A stretch of 64,000 nucleotides of DNA from Notamacropus eugenii (Eukaryota; Chordata; Mammalia; Diprotodontia; Macropodidae). Shown here one piece after another: positions 10,954-23,351 of the stretch. The notes beneath the pieces are model-generated. The model was not told where the DNA came from. It ran no database searches and saw only the letters and a list, made by a program, of their open reading frames with translations. The first letter of the stretch is position 1; each line of letters starts with the position of its first letter. The position numbers and the translations under genes were made by a program. The DNA is taken from positions 26,394,903 to 26,458,902 of the forward strand of contig NC_092878.1 of the NCBI RefSeq assembly GCF_028372415.1, written 5' to 3'.

Positions 10954-13900
10954 ATGGAGAGCCGAGACAGCAGCGGCCCTAGCCAGGGTTCGGGCCCCGG
11001 CTCCGCATCCACCCCTGGCCCCAGGGAGGAGCAGACTCCAGAGGGACAGCACCTAGCCCCAGACAGCAGTCACCTAGACAGGTAAGGCAAACCGTGACCC
11101 AACCCAACCTCCCATGTCTTCATGAAATCTTTCCCACAATCTGGACAGCCGCCGGCAGTCTTCATACATTCTCTTCACCCTCCCCGTTGCCATGGCCCCC
11201 TTTTATAGTTCCCCGTCATCACTTCCACACGCTCCTCCAAGCCATCCCTCATTACTCCTGCATGTCTTTCCCCAATCTCAACATTCCTCCCTGCCCCCAC
11301 CTCTAGTCCTGTCCATCTTCCTTATCCCCCACTCTGTGGCGCTGACCTATCTACTTCATTCCCGACTCCTAACCCTTCTCTGGTCCTCCAGTTCCAGCCT
11401 ACCTCTTCCCATCTCTGTCACTCCCAGCTCTTTATACCTTGCCCTGCATCTCCTCAGAAAACACATCCATCCTCTGTGACCATCTGTCAGGGGATGAGCT
11501 TCTGAGTCTCTGCTTTCGTGATTGTGTAGAGAAGTGTATGCATGTGAATGTAACACTGGGGTGTGCCTTTGGGTCCTCATCTATGAATGTCTGATTATTT
11601 GCCTTTGTTCATCATTTTGACAAGTTGTATGTCCATGTGTGCACCTGTGAGTTTAAGTCTCTGCCCCACCCATGGCAGTCACATACACAAAGTTGAGCCC
11701 AGGTAGGCAGACTTAGGATCTCAGAACTATACCTGGCACTACTGGAAAGAATCACTGCTCTGGAAATGAGCCCAGTGTTCACAGCACAGAGAAACAAATT
11801 TACAACTTGCTTTGATGATTAAAGCCAACTGTGCAACAATTCCCCACACATCTGATTATTTCTTGTGCATATGACTAGAGCTTCCTAAAGGCAGTGTGGA
11901 CAGCAATATATACCATATAATTATGGTCCCCTGAAGGGTCTTACTCTTTTCTCCCCAGATATCTCCCTCTGCCATGGTACTGCCCTCCTTTCCAACATGA
12001 GAAGAAATTAGACTCACTCCTTTGCTCTGGACATCAAATGTAGGGGCTTTGTTTCTAGAAGGCCACTGTTAAATCACACATCTGTTACCAATGAAGGGGG
12101 CAGGGAGAGAAGGCAGGAGTAGGAAGAGAAGAGACTTGGTAGACTATTATTACATTTTTTTCTGGATTAGTTTATTATGTTATAAAAGTGTTGTCTTCAA
12201 AGGCATAAAAATCCTGTCCTTGAGAGAATGAATAAAAAGCCATCCAATAAACACTATATTTGAACCTGCACTATATGAAAGACACTCTACTAAGCACCAT
12301 AGGAAGTACAAAGATGAATAAGGTGATCTCTTCCTTCATGACAGTTCAGCAAGAAGGAAAAACATATTAAACAAAAGCTATAACACAAACTAGCTTGTGA
12401 AAATGTAGTAAGAAAAATGTACAGTGGTAAAGGCATTCAGAAAAAGGAAAAAGAAACGCAGAACAAGTAACTAAGTTTCAGCGATAAGGGAAAGAACCTC
12501 CACCTCTCCCCCAAGAACATTGAAAAGAAGTGGTCAGGAATATGGTTTTAACAGAAGCCAATCACAAGACCATCTGATCTTACACAAGACAAATTGCTAT
12601 TGTTGTGCAGCCATTCCAGTCATGTCCGACTCTTCATGACCCCTTTTGGGGGGTTTTCTTGGCAAAAATACTGGAGTCATTTTGTCATTTCCTTCTCCAG
12701 TTCATTTGACACATGAGGAACTAAGGCAAACAGGGTTAAATGGCTTGCCCAGGGTCACACAGCTAATAAGTATATGAGACTGGATTTGAACTCAGGAAAA
12801 TGAGTCTTCCTGACCTCAGGCCCTGAATTCTATCCACTGTGCCACCAAACTGCTCCAAGACAGAAGTGAAGAGGCGATTATTGGCAGTACGTAAAAACCC
12901 ACATTTCACTCTATTTCACTACAGGGTCTTTAAAAGTAGCTTCTCGTGCATTTATTATTATTCAACTTAAGGGGAAAATAAAATATTTTTACATATTTTG
13001 GTTCCATCAAGTTTGGTTCTATCCAGTGCTTAGCACAATGCCTGGCACATAGTAGATGCTTAATAAATAGTGACTGACTGAGCAAGTAAAAGATACCTGC
13101 AAATCCATCATTCCCCATCTAAACAAGTAATGGAAAGAGTGATGGACTTGAAGTTAGGAAAACAATGACTGTTAATCCCTTTGGCTTCTGGGCTGAAGTC
13201 TGTGTGTGTATATAGTATTTCCTCCCCCATTCTTCAGCCTGCTGGATCTATCCAAGATAGGCAGGCAAAGCCAGGAAGTTAATCATCACAATCAGCCTTA
13301 GGGCTTCTTTCCGGGGAATTCAGAGGACTAGAGGAGATCATACTTCTGAGGGTGAAGAGGCTAGAATAGTTAATTCTTATAATTACTGGATCAGGTCAAA
13401 TGATTTGTGGGAGTGGGAGCTAGGAAAGAGAACAGTTTTGGATTGAGAAAGATTTTTCTTTATAAAGGGTGGAATTTGACTCTTTTAACATGGGAAAGCA
13501 GAGGAAGAACAGAAGGCTTGGCTCTGCTACCTGTAGAAGATGGATGGGTTCTCAAATTCTGCCAGATTTGGGAGTATTAGATACATCCAGGAGCTGGGGT
13601 TTCTGGAGAAGAGAAAATGGAGCACTAACTTCCCCCCTCCTCAATCCCCTATCAGGGATCAAAATAAATGGAAGAAGTTAGGAATGTCAAAATGGGAGAA
13701 AGAGATACTTTTTGAAGTTGAGATCTAGGTAAAACCCAACAGAAAAAGAACAAAAGAGATTTCTTTAAAAAGGGTGGGACCAGGTGGGTTACTTATTAGT
13801 GATTATTAAGGTGAACTAAACATAAAGTTGGGACTTATCTCCTTCTCATATGGATGCTTGGACTCTGGGAGTGGGGTTCTCTGCTTCTTTCTAGGTACTA

Positions 13901-16900
13901 AAATGGAAACAATAACCCTGGTTTTTGTGGAACTGAACCTGAAGCCCAAACTAGGGGCCTGATCCCCAGATAGAGTCAAACTCAAGAGCTCTAAGGCTTG
14001 AGTAGAAATCCTTTAGGGATCACTCTCCATTTTTTCTTCTACCTGCTTCCTACTAGTGATATCATGCATCCTTTTCAAGAATGAAGGGCGAACAATAGCT
14101 ATTCCCTATGTGCCAGTCAGATTTCGGATCTTAAAGAAGATGGTTGTCTTCTACCAGTTTGGGAAGGAGAGGAAAGGGTTCTGCACTCCAACTTCTCCCC
14201 ACAAGAACAGAACTTATCTCCAAGTTTTCTGTGGCCAACAATGTTGGTCTTTTCACCAGAAATATAAAAATAAGTTCATCTTTTATTTTCTGTCTGTTTA
14301 TTTGGTATTTGCACGAGAACATGGCCTCTCCACATGCTGCCTCCTTCCTTTTCTCGTTTTCCCCATCTCTTCTCCCATCCCATTCTAACCAGAACCCTGA
14401 CTCAGTCTCTCCAGTACAACAGCAGTGTTGGCTATGGAATAAGAACCAGAGCAAGCTCATTCAAGGGCTCTGGCCACCCCACAGGGCAGGGAGGCCTCCC
14501 AGCAGTGCCCAGTCTGCGATCCCGCCAATCAGAGTATATCAAGCTTGTCTCTAAATGTTGATAAGTTCTGCTCCTGCCTGGTGAGTAGGGGCTGTCTCCA
14601 AGCAGTTTCTAGCACAGTTCTGCACATGGCAGTAAAAACTGACATTTGCTGATGGTACTTCTACTGAACCTCCCTGAATCCACTCAGTTTAATGAATTTA
14701 TTGGACCAGACCTGTGATTTCATTTGTATAGGAAACTATTAGTGAGGAAAATCTCTTTGCTAATGCTAATGGGCATTGGTTCTGCAATATATATTTATAT
14801 ATTTAGGAGGAAGCCTGGAGGCACTAAGTGATTAGTCCAGGATCACAATCCTTGTATATATCAGAAATGGAACTTGAACCCAGGTCTTTTGATTCTGAGA
14901 TCAGCTTTCAGGTTCATCATTCAGATTCTCCACTCAATTTAATTTAATTCAATTCAATTCAACAAATTGCCCTATTCTCCGGACAATGTACTAAAAGGAA
15001 TATGAGGGCAACAATGAAACTATTCCTACCCTCAAGGAGCTTATAGTCTGCTAAGGAGACACATTGTGTGTACACAGAATGATTATAAGAGGCAGAGATA
15101 ACTAGTATCCTTGGAGGAGGGAGGGAGTGGTTAAGAAAATATTCTTTTTAGATATGGCTCCTAAACTATGCCTTAAAGGAAAGTAGAAATTCTAAGAATC
15201 TGAGGCAAGAAGGGAAAGTTTTCCAGACAAGGAAGATGAACTTTGCATAAGCAGGAGGTGGAAGATGGAATGTCCTGCATTGAAAGCAGCTTATAGGCCA
15301 ATTTGTTTGGAACAGAGAGTGGGTAAATAAATGAATGAATGAAATTAGACTGGAAAGCCAAGCAAAAGCCAGATTATGGTGAGCTTTAAATGCTACCTTG
15401 AGGATATTATTTGTCCTACAGGAAAATATGGTGCCACAGACAATTCTTGAGCATGATGTGGTCAAATATATGTTTTAGTAATATAATTTCAAAGAATTAA
15501 AAATCGAACCCAGGACATCCAAGCTGTCTAACCCATAATAAAACAAATCCTTTGCCTAGATAGCAAAAGAGTAGGGTATGAAAGTTGAATACAGAGACAC
15601 CAGAGCCTCTTACCTGCTACCACTCCATATTATCCACCTTCCATATGGCACAGTGACTAGCTGTCCAAAGGAACTCTGAGATTCTAGACCTAGCACAAGG
15701 TGGTGGCCCCTGTTTCCCCAACACTGCTGTGGTTGTAGGAGCACATTCCTGGCCCTGGGATGGCCTCATTGACTCCTGTCTCTTCCCTCTCATCCTGATT
15801 GTTTTTTGTTTTCTCTCTCCAAACAGTTCCCAGACTGAGGTCCCTGTGCCTGATCCAAGCCAGGAGAGAAGATGCCCTCTCCACCGATGCCCAGTTACCA
15901 CACCTCTCATCTCTTCAGGCCCATTACCAGTTTCAAGTACCCTCCAACCACAGGGTCAGAACTTGTCCAGTCCCTCAGGTCCTCCCCAATTCCCTTATCC
16001 CCGGACCCAGCAGGAGTTCCGAGGTGGCTACACCTTGCCTGGGCCTGGGGACAGAACTGCCCTATGTTCCCACCACTCCAGCCTCAGCCCTTCTCCTGTC
16101 CCCTCACAGAGGGATAGCTCCTGGAAGCCCAGACCTGTGCAGCACCACGTGGTAAGCGTCAGGTAAGGAGTGAGATTAGAGTGGGGTGGGGTAGGGAAAC
16201 AGAGAATAAAATAGCCTACCCTCTGTCCATGGGATTAAACTAGAGATTGAGAGCCCAGGTCTCAGAACTCCTGGATATAGGAGTTCCAGGGGTACAAGGA
16301 TGCTGGGGATAGGGTTCTAGACTGGAGAACACACAGGCTTGAATGCAGCTAGAAAAAAATTTAGGACCTGGACGGGGAGATCTGGTAATGCAATGAAAGG
16401 GTTAATGCCATGCTTCCCATTGCACTGAAAGAAATAACTCTCCAATTAGCTATTTTTCTTATCTGCAGGCATGAGCAGGCTTTTCGGATGCCAAGGAGGT
16501 AGGAACTGCGTTTTCCTTTATCCTTTCATATCTGTCATCATGTTCTCCCTGCCACTTTCTTGGCCACAGCTTTCCTTATGACAGTATTTCCCAAGTTATG
16601 GCTCACATTGACAAAACATGTGAGGGCAGAGTTTTATAATGAATATTTTGGCTAGCTATCCACAGGTAGGGGATAAATGTTTCTGAAAATCAGCTTCAAG
16701 GCCAAAGAATCACTTCTGCTGTTTTTTCATGGAGGAGGTGGAGTGCATATATGGCCCATATGTGCCACAGGAAGGGAGATAAGTGGTGTCTCTTGCCCTG
16801 ATGGAAACTGACCCATGAACACCAAAGAGACTAGAGAGTGAGAGTAGCCTGTGGTTTGGCACAGTCCCCTTCAGGGCAGAAGGAGAGCCTTCTACTGGGC

Positions 16901-19900
16901 TGGTAGGATGAATGGTCATTGAAGTACTTGCTAGCATTGAAATGTTCTCATGGAATCCCTAGTCACATGGTTGCATGGAACACACTTTGGGAAATTCATT
17001 AAAGTAACGTAACCAGGAAATGCCTTCAGTCCTGTCCCCTGAGGAACTCTTCTCTGCTGTGTCCCAGAGTACCAGTGGGTACTGAACTCTCACTCATGCC
17101 CTGGCTCCCCTCCCTTCCAGCTACTCCCAGCTGATTGCTGAGTGGCCCCTGGCTGTGCTGCTGGTGTGCCTGGCCACTGTCTTGCTCTGTACAATAGCTG
17201 GGCTGCTGGGGGGACAGATGCCTGACTTCTCCGAGCCCTTACTGGTAAGTGACAGAGGGACAAGGAGGGAAAGGCAGAGGTCCCAGCTCTATTTCCCGCA
17301 AGATAGAGTGAGATGGGATGGAGTCAGCTGTGGGGAACTGGTACCTGGGTAAGAAGCTGGGCTTTGAAGCATCAGAGAGAATGGACAAAAGTTAGAGAGA
17401 AAGGGAAACATTCAGAATAAAAAGAGATTGTTACTTAGAGATCAAGTGATCCAGGTGGGCTTCATCTCTTTTGGTCTCTGCATTAGGGGAGCAGGGATCC
17501 AGAGAATGGGCAATAGGAGACAGATTGGTGACTTGTGGAACTAGGAAGGAAAGGGGAAAAAAGGGGAGTCCTAGTTGGAGAATTTATCCCCACACTCCAT
17601 TAATCCTGCCCTCACTGCAGGGCTTTGAGCCTCGGGACACCGACATCGGGCGAAAACTGGCCGTCTGGAGAATCGTGCAGGAACTCACTGGGCACAAGAA
17701 GGTGTTCTCATTAACCCCTGACCCTGACCTGAATAGGTATGAGCCATGGCATGGGGAGGGTGGGATATCCATGTCCCTGTAAGACTACATGCCTACCATG
17801 GTCACACACATGCGCACACACACACACAGCGTCAGGTAACTTCTCAAAGAACAGCAGTACCCTTTTGGGTCCTCTGGGTCCACATATCTTTTGGATCCAC
17901 TGAGGGAACTTTGATCACATAGCCCAGCTGACCTGTTTCCTTTGCCCCTCTCCTTGAGTTAACTATCAATAAGTTAAGCCTTTACTTGTTACCTGGACTT
18001 GCTGGTGACTTCCCTGTTATGGGAACTTTCTCTCTCTACCTCAGTTCTGACAGCTCTATTACTATGAGCCCCTTGGATTGGGGCAGTGCCCAGGAAGGGT
18101 TGGCCCGGCCTCGTAGGATGGTGGAGCCCTGGGAGAACAGAGGACAGGATGGCTTCTTCTGTGGCCCCCCAGGTGAGTGGCATCTTGGCCAACCCCTCCC
18201 TACCTTGGTGTAATCCACCCAGCTCCTTCCTCTGCTTGGACACTCATTATTTCTAAGCTTGTGGCTAGAGCTGTTTCCCATCCTACTATTAGAGGTCCAA
18301 CGATGTGCTCACTTTTTATTTTCTGCCCAATCAACTTGGTATCTAGAAAGAACACAGCCTCCTCATGTGCTCCCTACTTCCTTCCTTCCTCTCCCATCCC
18401 CCACACCCTAGCTCAGGTTCCCCTTCTCTGCAACAGAATATTTTTGCCCCCCCCCCCCCGAACTTTGGCAATAACAGGATGGGGCAGATGAAAGCTAGGC
18501 ATGAGGAATATGATTAAGGTTTTAATGAAACAAAAGGAAAAAACAAGAGGAGGATTGTTAGGTACCATAAGGTAAACCTTGGGTCAAGTTCATCAGGATT
18601 ATCTGAGGTAAAGAAGAAGAGAAAGGTTTCAAAACAAGGGGTCAATGATGTCCAGGAAAGTTAGTCAGCAGGGATCAGAAACATAATTCAAGAGACAAGG
18701 GAACTTAAGATCAAGGGACCCAGGCTAACAGCCTGAGTAGCAAAGGATCAGAAGCACAGGTTGAAGAGACAGGACAGGATGGAGGCAAGAGAAATAGGGC
18801 CTCAGCAGCAAAAATGGAGCTTATGGTACCAAGCCAACTGCCTTCTGAGGAAAAGAGTCCTGGAGTATATTTTTAAAAATCTGGGGCCAGTGCTATTTGT
18901 GAAATTGTTGAATTGTTTGGCTCTAGCAAGGCTGCTTTCTGTTCCCCTGGGCCAGCTCCCTATCCTATGGACATAGGACCCAGTTAAAGGGTTGGGAACT
19001 AGACGAATGAGCATTGAGGCATGCCAAAAAGGGATAAGACCCCAAGAATCTCATCTTAAGGACAAGTATAGAATGATCTGTCCCTGAGTTGACAGGGACT
19101 CTATAACCCCCAGTAACAATCTGATTCCCATTTGAGAGGCAATTGGGTCAGCCTTAGTTTCTCTTTAAGGAAAACCCCAAGTCCTATCTTACCTGAGACT
19201 AGAAGGGTAACAAGAGGACACTAAGAATCAGAACTGATCTTGACCCCTTACTGCTTTATCCTGCAAGCCTGGACTAATCTTGGCCCTTTTTTTGTGCCTT
19301 ACTTTCCCTACTTATCACACACACAGATAGGGATGATTCAGCCTCCCATGGGGGTGTTAGGGTCCCAAATGGGGTCCTGAGGGGACCATAAGACTGAAGA
19401 GTTAAGTTCTTGGAGTTTGTGTTGCAGAGAAGAGTTACTCGCAGTTGGTGTTCATGTCCACCACAGCAGGCAGTCTGTGGAATCTGCAAGCCATTCAGTC
19501 CATGTGTCGAATCGAGCAGGAAAAGGTGAGCCATGTGGGTGTGTGGGGAAGGGCTGGTATGAAGAGGAAGCAAAAGTGGGGAGGATTGGATAGGGTAATA
19601 GATGGCCAGTTTGGGAAAGAAAAAGTCCCAGGAGGCAGTTGACCCTATTCTAAATGTGAAATCTCATGGAAATTACAAAGCGATGACCTTACTCCTGGCA
19701 TTCTCCTTGCCCTCACCCTCTATCCCTCCCACCCTTGACTGGGTCTGTCTGCTTCCCTCCACCCCCCTACCATTCCACTGTCCCCAAATAAATGGCCAAA
19801 AGAGTGACCCATTGTTATTCACTGGGTTCTTCAAAGTGTCCTTGATAACTTCCATTCCTCAAAGGGACAGGCTTCTTTTCTAAGATAGAAGCCAGGTGTG

Positions 19901-22900
19901 TCACTTGGTGAATTAACATTAGGTGGGAGCTGAGGGTATTGGTCCCAGTCTCCCCAGCCTCCTTCTCTGTAGCTTTCTGGAAAGCAAGGGGATGTATCTA
20001 ATCCTTGGGCTTCCCCACCAGAGCCATTTGAGCTTCCTGAGACCTTGTACTGCTGTCCCTCTGCAGATCCGCTCCCATGCCCATTTCAGGGACCTATGTC
20101 AGCGCACCTCAGCCAACGAGTGCTGCCCCAGCTGGTCCCTAGGCAACTACATCGCCGTGCTCTATAACCGCTCCTCATGCCTGGACATCACCCAGGGGGA
20201 CATTGTCCGTACGCTGGCTCTTCTACGGGCCTGTGCCCCATATTACCACCGTGGTGCCCTGGTGCCAGCCTGCTTGGGTACCCAACGGGAAAAGCACCCA
20301 CTCTGTACCCACGTGCCTGAAAAGTGTGCCCGAGTCAGTGCCATCTACCAGCTCCTGCACTTCCTGGTTGATCGGGATTTCCTGAGTCCCCAGACTGCTG
20401 ACTACCAGGTGCCCTCCCTCAAGTATAGTCTTCTCTTCTTGCCTACCAAGAAGGGGGCCTCCATGATGGGCATCTACCTGGACAATCTGGCCTCCTCCTG
20501 GGAACTCTTAGACAACTATACTTCCATCACAGGAATGGACCTAGGCCTCAAGCAACAGCTGTTCCAGCACTACCTAGCCCGGGACACAGTGTACCCTGTG
20601 CTGGCTCTTGGTGCCATCTTTCTCAGTATCTCCCTGTACCTCCGCTCCCTCTTTATCACCCTGATGGTATTACTGGTGGTGGTAGGATCCCTGCTAGTTG
20701 CCTTCTTCCTGTACCAGGTGGCTTTCCGCTTGGCCTATTTTCCCTTTGTCAATCTGACTGCTATTGTCTTGCTCAGCAGCATCTGTGCCAATCACACCCT
20801 GGTCTTCTTTGACCTCTGGAACCTCAGCAAGAGCCAGCTTCCCTCCTCTGGGCTCCCCCAAAGGGTCAGCCATACCATGCACCATTTTGGCTACTTGCTC
20901 TTGGTCTCTGGTCTCACCACAGGCACAGCATTCTATGCCAGCTACTTGAGTCACTTAACTGCCATTCGATGCTTTGCCATCTATATGGGCACTGCTGTGC
21001 TGGTCAATCTGGCCCTCATGTTCACATGGTTGCCCTCCTCCATGGTGCTGTATGAGCGTTACCTAGCCCCTACCTGTGCAGATCGGCCCCGAGGTTACTG
21101 GGGTGGCAGTAGACACCGGAGGGTAGCCTTGGCCCTGCAGCGGCAGCTTCACACCCTGCAGCGGGCCCTAACGGGGACCTCCCATCTGCTGTTCCAGCGG
21201 CTGCTGCCTTGTAGTGTCATTAAGTTTCGTTACATCTGGATCTGCTGGTTTGCCGCACTGGCAGCAGGAGGGGCCTATATTGCTGGCTTCAGTCCACGGC
21301 TACGGCTTCCTACTCTGACAATGCCCAGGGGACAAGTCTTCCGCCCTAGCCACCCCTTCGAGCGTTTCGATGCTGAATACCGCCAACAATTCATGTTTGA
21401 ACGCCTGCCTCAGGGAGAGGGTGGGCACATGCCCGTGGCAATGGTGTGGGGCATCCTCCCTGTAGACACAGGTGATCCCTTGGATCCCCGCAGCAATGGC
21501 ACTCTGGTGAGTGATCCAACTTTCTCCGCCCGTGGTCCTCAGGCCCAGCGTTGGCTACTGACACTTTGTCACCGAGCTCGCAATCAGAGCTTCTACTATG
21601 TGGATCAGGAGGGGGAGCCCACGCTCTGTTTTGTGGAGGAGCTGCAGCGGTGGATGGCTGGCCATCGGTGTGCCTACCATGGCCCTGGTCTCTGTTGTGG
21701 CCATTTCCACTTCCCCTTTGGTCCCCAGCTCTTCCTGCATTGTCTCAAGATGATGGCCCTGGAACAAAGCCCTGATGGAGGCAGGGACTTGGGGCCTCGG
21801 TTCGATGCCGAGGGCAATCTGGTGGCCCTGGTTTTGCAGTTTCAGACTAATTTCCACTATAGTGTGGATTACAGCCAAACCCACCGCTTCTACCTTGAAG
21901 TGAGCCGCTGGCTCGAGGGAGAGCTGAGCACAGCCCCTGGTGGCCTGCGCAATGGTTGGTTCACCAGCCGCCTGGACCTCTACAGTCTCCAGCACAGCCT
22001 GAGCACAGAGCCCGTGGTGGTCCTGGGCCTGGCCGTCGCCCTGTCTTTTGCCATTCTCCTGCTGGGCACCTGGAATGTGCTGCTCAGTCTGTTTTCTGTG
22101 ACAGCCATTGCCGGCACCGTGATGCTGACTCTGGGGCTGCTAGTGCTTCTGGAGTGGCAGCTCAATGCCGCCGAGTCTCTCTTCCTTTCAGCCGCCGTGG
22201 GCCTTTCTGTGGACTTCACCGTGAACTACTGCATCTCCTATCACCTCTGCCCCCGCCCAGACCGGCTCAGCCGAGTGGCGTTCTCCCTACGCCAGATGAG
22301 CTGTGCCACTGCTGTCGGAGCCTCTGCCCTCTTTGCTGCAGGCGTGCTCATGCTACCTGCCACCGTCTTGCTCTACCGCAAGCTGGGCATCTTCCTCATG
22401 ATGGTCAAGTGCCTCAGCTGTGGCTTTGCCAGCTTCTTCTTCCAGTCCCTCTGCTGTTTCTTTGGGCCTGAGAAGAACTGTGGCCAGATCCTCTGGCCCT
22501 GTGGCCGCCTGCCCCGGGACTATGGAGTCCATGAACCTGGTAAGGAGAAGACTGCCCGCCACCGCCCAGGTCCTGCTGGGGTCTCTTCAGCTGCCTTCAT
22601 AGAACAGTATGAGCTCCAGCCCCTCGCCCGTCGCCGCAGCAACAGTTTTGACACCAGCACAGCCACCAGCAAGCTGTCTCATCGTCCCTCCATGCTGTCG
22701 GAAGATCTGCAGCTCCACGAAAGTCATTGCTATCCCCGGGCCCCTCCGCCACCTGTCCACCAGGAAACTCTGAGGCCTGAACCCCAGGAGCCACTTTTGG
22801 ACCACCAAGTTGTCTTTAGTCAGTGCCCAGCTTTACAGACTTCCTCCCCTTATAAGGAGAGTAGCCCAGCCCCCAAGGTCTGGGCTGGAAAGGATTCCCA

Positions 22901-23351
22901 GAGTTTGGATGCTAGGACTCCACAGTCCACAAGCCAGCCTGTCACGTCTACTCATTCCTCCAAGGCTGAGGCAAAGGAGCCCCCTCCTTGCCTCTGCTCC
23001 TCAGCCAGCTCTCTGGAGGGACTCAGTGTCTCAGACGAGACCTGCCTCAGCGCCTCAGAGCCCAGTGCCCCAGTTCCTGATTCAATCGTCTCCTCCCCAG
23101 AAGCTCAAGATGTGGCTAGGTCTCCCACTCCAGAAAGGGGTCAGCTAAATGGAAAACGTGAGACTCTCTGGCTGGCCCTGCGGCAAACAGTCTATGCCTC
23201 ATCCTCCCCTGCTTCCCACCAGAGCAGCTCTTCCTGGAAGAGCCGTGCTGGCGTTGGGGGCAGCCCTGTTGTGCTGCCCAATAGCCAGCCCAATTTACCT
23301 GATGTGTGGCTCCGCAGATCTAGCACCCAAAATTCTGGTTATAGCAGCTGA
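10954..23351 (+). CDS. DISP2: DISP2, Dispatched-family RND transporter-like protein 2 (eight coding exons, 1414 residues)
   Basis: Coding exons: 10954-11081, 15827-16162, 16469-16498, 17121-17244, 17621-17736, 18045-18172, 19428-19525 and 20067-23351. All have GT/AG borders and the phases add up to 1414 residues; human DISP2 is about 1400. Exons 1-2 encode a disordered Ser/Pro-rich cytoplasmic N-terminus starting MESRDSSGPSQGSG. Exon 4 carries the first membrane span (about residues 174-194). Exons 5-7 begin the first extracellular loop with FEPRDTDIG and RPRRMVEPWE, which match human DISP2. The last exon encodes the remaining 11 spans. The family is the Patched/Dispatched branch of RND proteins; DISP1 releases lipid-modified Hedgehog, whereas DISP2 is mainly neural with an unsettled role. 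The ATG was chosen because it opens the first exon and matches the human N-terminus in style. An apparent longer ORF beginning at 19923 merely runs back into intron 7. Confidence 0.95.
11082..15826 (+). other. DISP2: DISP2 intron 1
   Basis: The longest DISP2 intron, 4.7 kb. It contains an L2-like tract (about 12245-12400), a full minus-strand SINE (12592-12858), MIR/SINE debris (about 14800-14930) and L2-like sequence (about 14960-15110). No additional exon with good borders is seen. Confidence 0.65.
12592..12858 (-). repeat. Full tRNA-derived SINE, antisense
   Basis: Antisense signature in order: 'tcatgtccgactcttcatga', 'ttttcttggcaaaaatactg', 'cccagggtcacacagctaat', 'tctatccactgtgccacc'. 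Confidence 0.85.
18447..18460 (+). repeat. Poly-C tract in DISP2 intron 6
   Basis: A run of about 14 C residues, directly visible. Confidence 0.9.
20067..23351 (+). CDS. DISP2: DISP2 giant last coding exon (residues 321-1414)
   Basis: Starts with IRSHAHFRDLCQR after a CTCTGCAG acceptor and ends SGYSS-stop. It holds a cysteine-rich first luminal loop with N-glycosylation sequons such as NRSS and NYTS. A sterol-sensing-type block of five spans follows (about residues 495-648), then span 7 (about 708-728), the second large loop, and spans 8-12 starting near residue 970. Span 10 has the family motif GLSVDFT, with Asp at residue 1036. Span 4 reads CANHT (560-564) where other RND relatives have an acidic pair. 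After about residue 1125 comes a cytoplasmic Ser/Pro-rich tail with the conserved YELQPLARRRS and LSHRPSMLSEDLQLH blocks. A single exon carrying three quarters of the protein is the known DISP2 arrangement. Confidence 0.95.
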   Translation: MRSHAHFRDLCQRTSANECCPSWSLGNYIAVLYNRSSCLDITQGDIVRTLALLRACAPYYHRGALVPACLGTQREKHPLCTHVPEKCARVSAIYQLLHFLVDRDFLSPQTADYQVPSLKYSLLFLPTKKGASMMGIYLDNLASSWELLDNYTSITGMDLGLKQQLFQHYLARDTVYPVLALGAIFLSISLYLRSLFITLMVLLVVVGSLLVAFFLYQVAFRLAYFPFVNLTAIVLLSSICANHTLVFFDLWNLSKSQLPSSGLPQRVSHTMHHFGYLLLVSGLTTGTAFYASYLSHLTAIRCFAIYMGTAVLVNLALMFTWLPSSMVLYERYLAPTCADRPRGYWGGSRHRRVALALQRQLHTLQRALTGTSHLLFQRLLPCSVIKFRYIWICWFAALAAGGAYIAGFSPRLRLPTLTMPRGQVFRPSHPFERFDAEYRQQFMFERLPQGEGGHMPVAMVWGILPVDTGDPLDPRSNGTLVSDPTFSARGPQAQRWLLTLCHRARNQSFYYVDQEGEPTLCFVEELQRWMAGHRCAYHGPGLCCGHFHFPFGPQLFLHCLKMMALEQSPDGGRDLGPRFDAEGNLVALVLQFQTNFHYSVDYSQTHRFYLEVSRWLEGELSTAPGGLRNGWFTSRLDLYSLQHSLSTEPVVVLGLAVALSFAILLLGTWNVLLSLFSVTAIAGTVMLTLGLLVLLEWQLNAAESLFLSAAVGLSVDFTVNYCISYHLCPRPDRLSRVAFSLRQMSCATAVGASALFAAGVLMLPATVLLYRKLGIFLMMVKCLSCGFASFFFQSLCCFFGPEKNCGQILWPCGRLPRDYGVHEPGKEKTARHRPGPAGVSSAAFIEQYELQPLARRRSNSFDTSTATSKLSHRPSMLSEDLQLHESHCYPRAPPPPVHQETLRPEPQEPLLDHQVVFSQCPALQTSSPYKESSPAPKVWAGKDSQSLDARTPQSTSQPVTSTHSSKAEAKEPPPCLCSSASSLEGLSVSDETCLSASEPSAPVPDSIVSSPEAQDVARSPTPERGQLNGKRETLWLALRQTVYASSSPASHQSSSSWKSRAGVGGSPVVLPNSQPNLPDVWLRRSSTQNSGYSS

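Noticed and set aside
19923-20066. N-terminal 48 residues of the long open frame preceding DISP2 exon 8
   Set aside because: This is intron 7 read-through; homology starts at IRSHAH after the CTGCAG acceptor at 20066.
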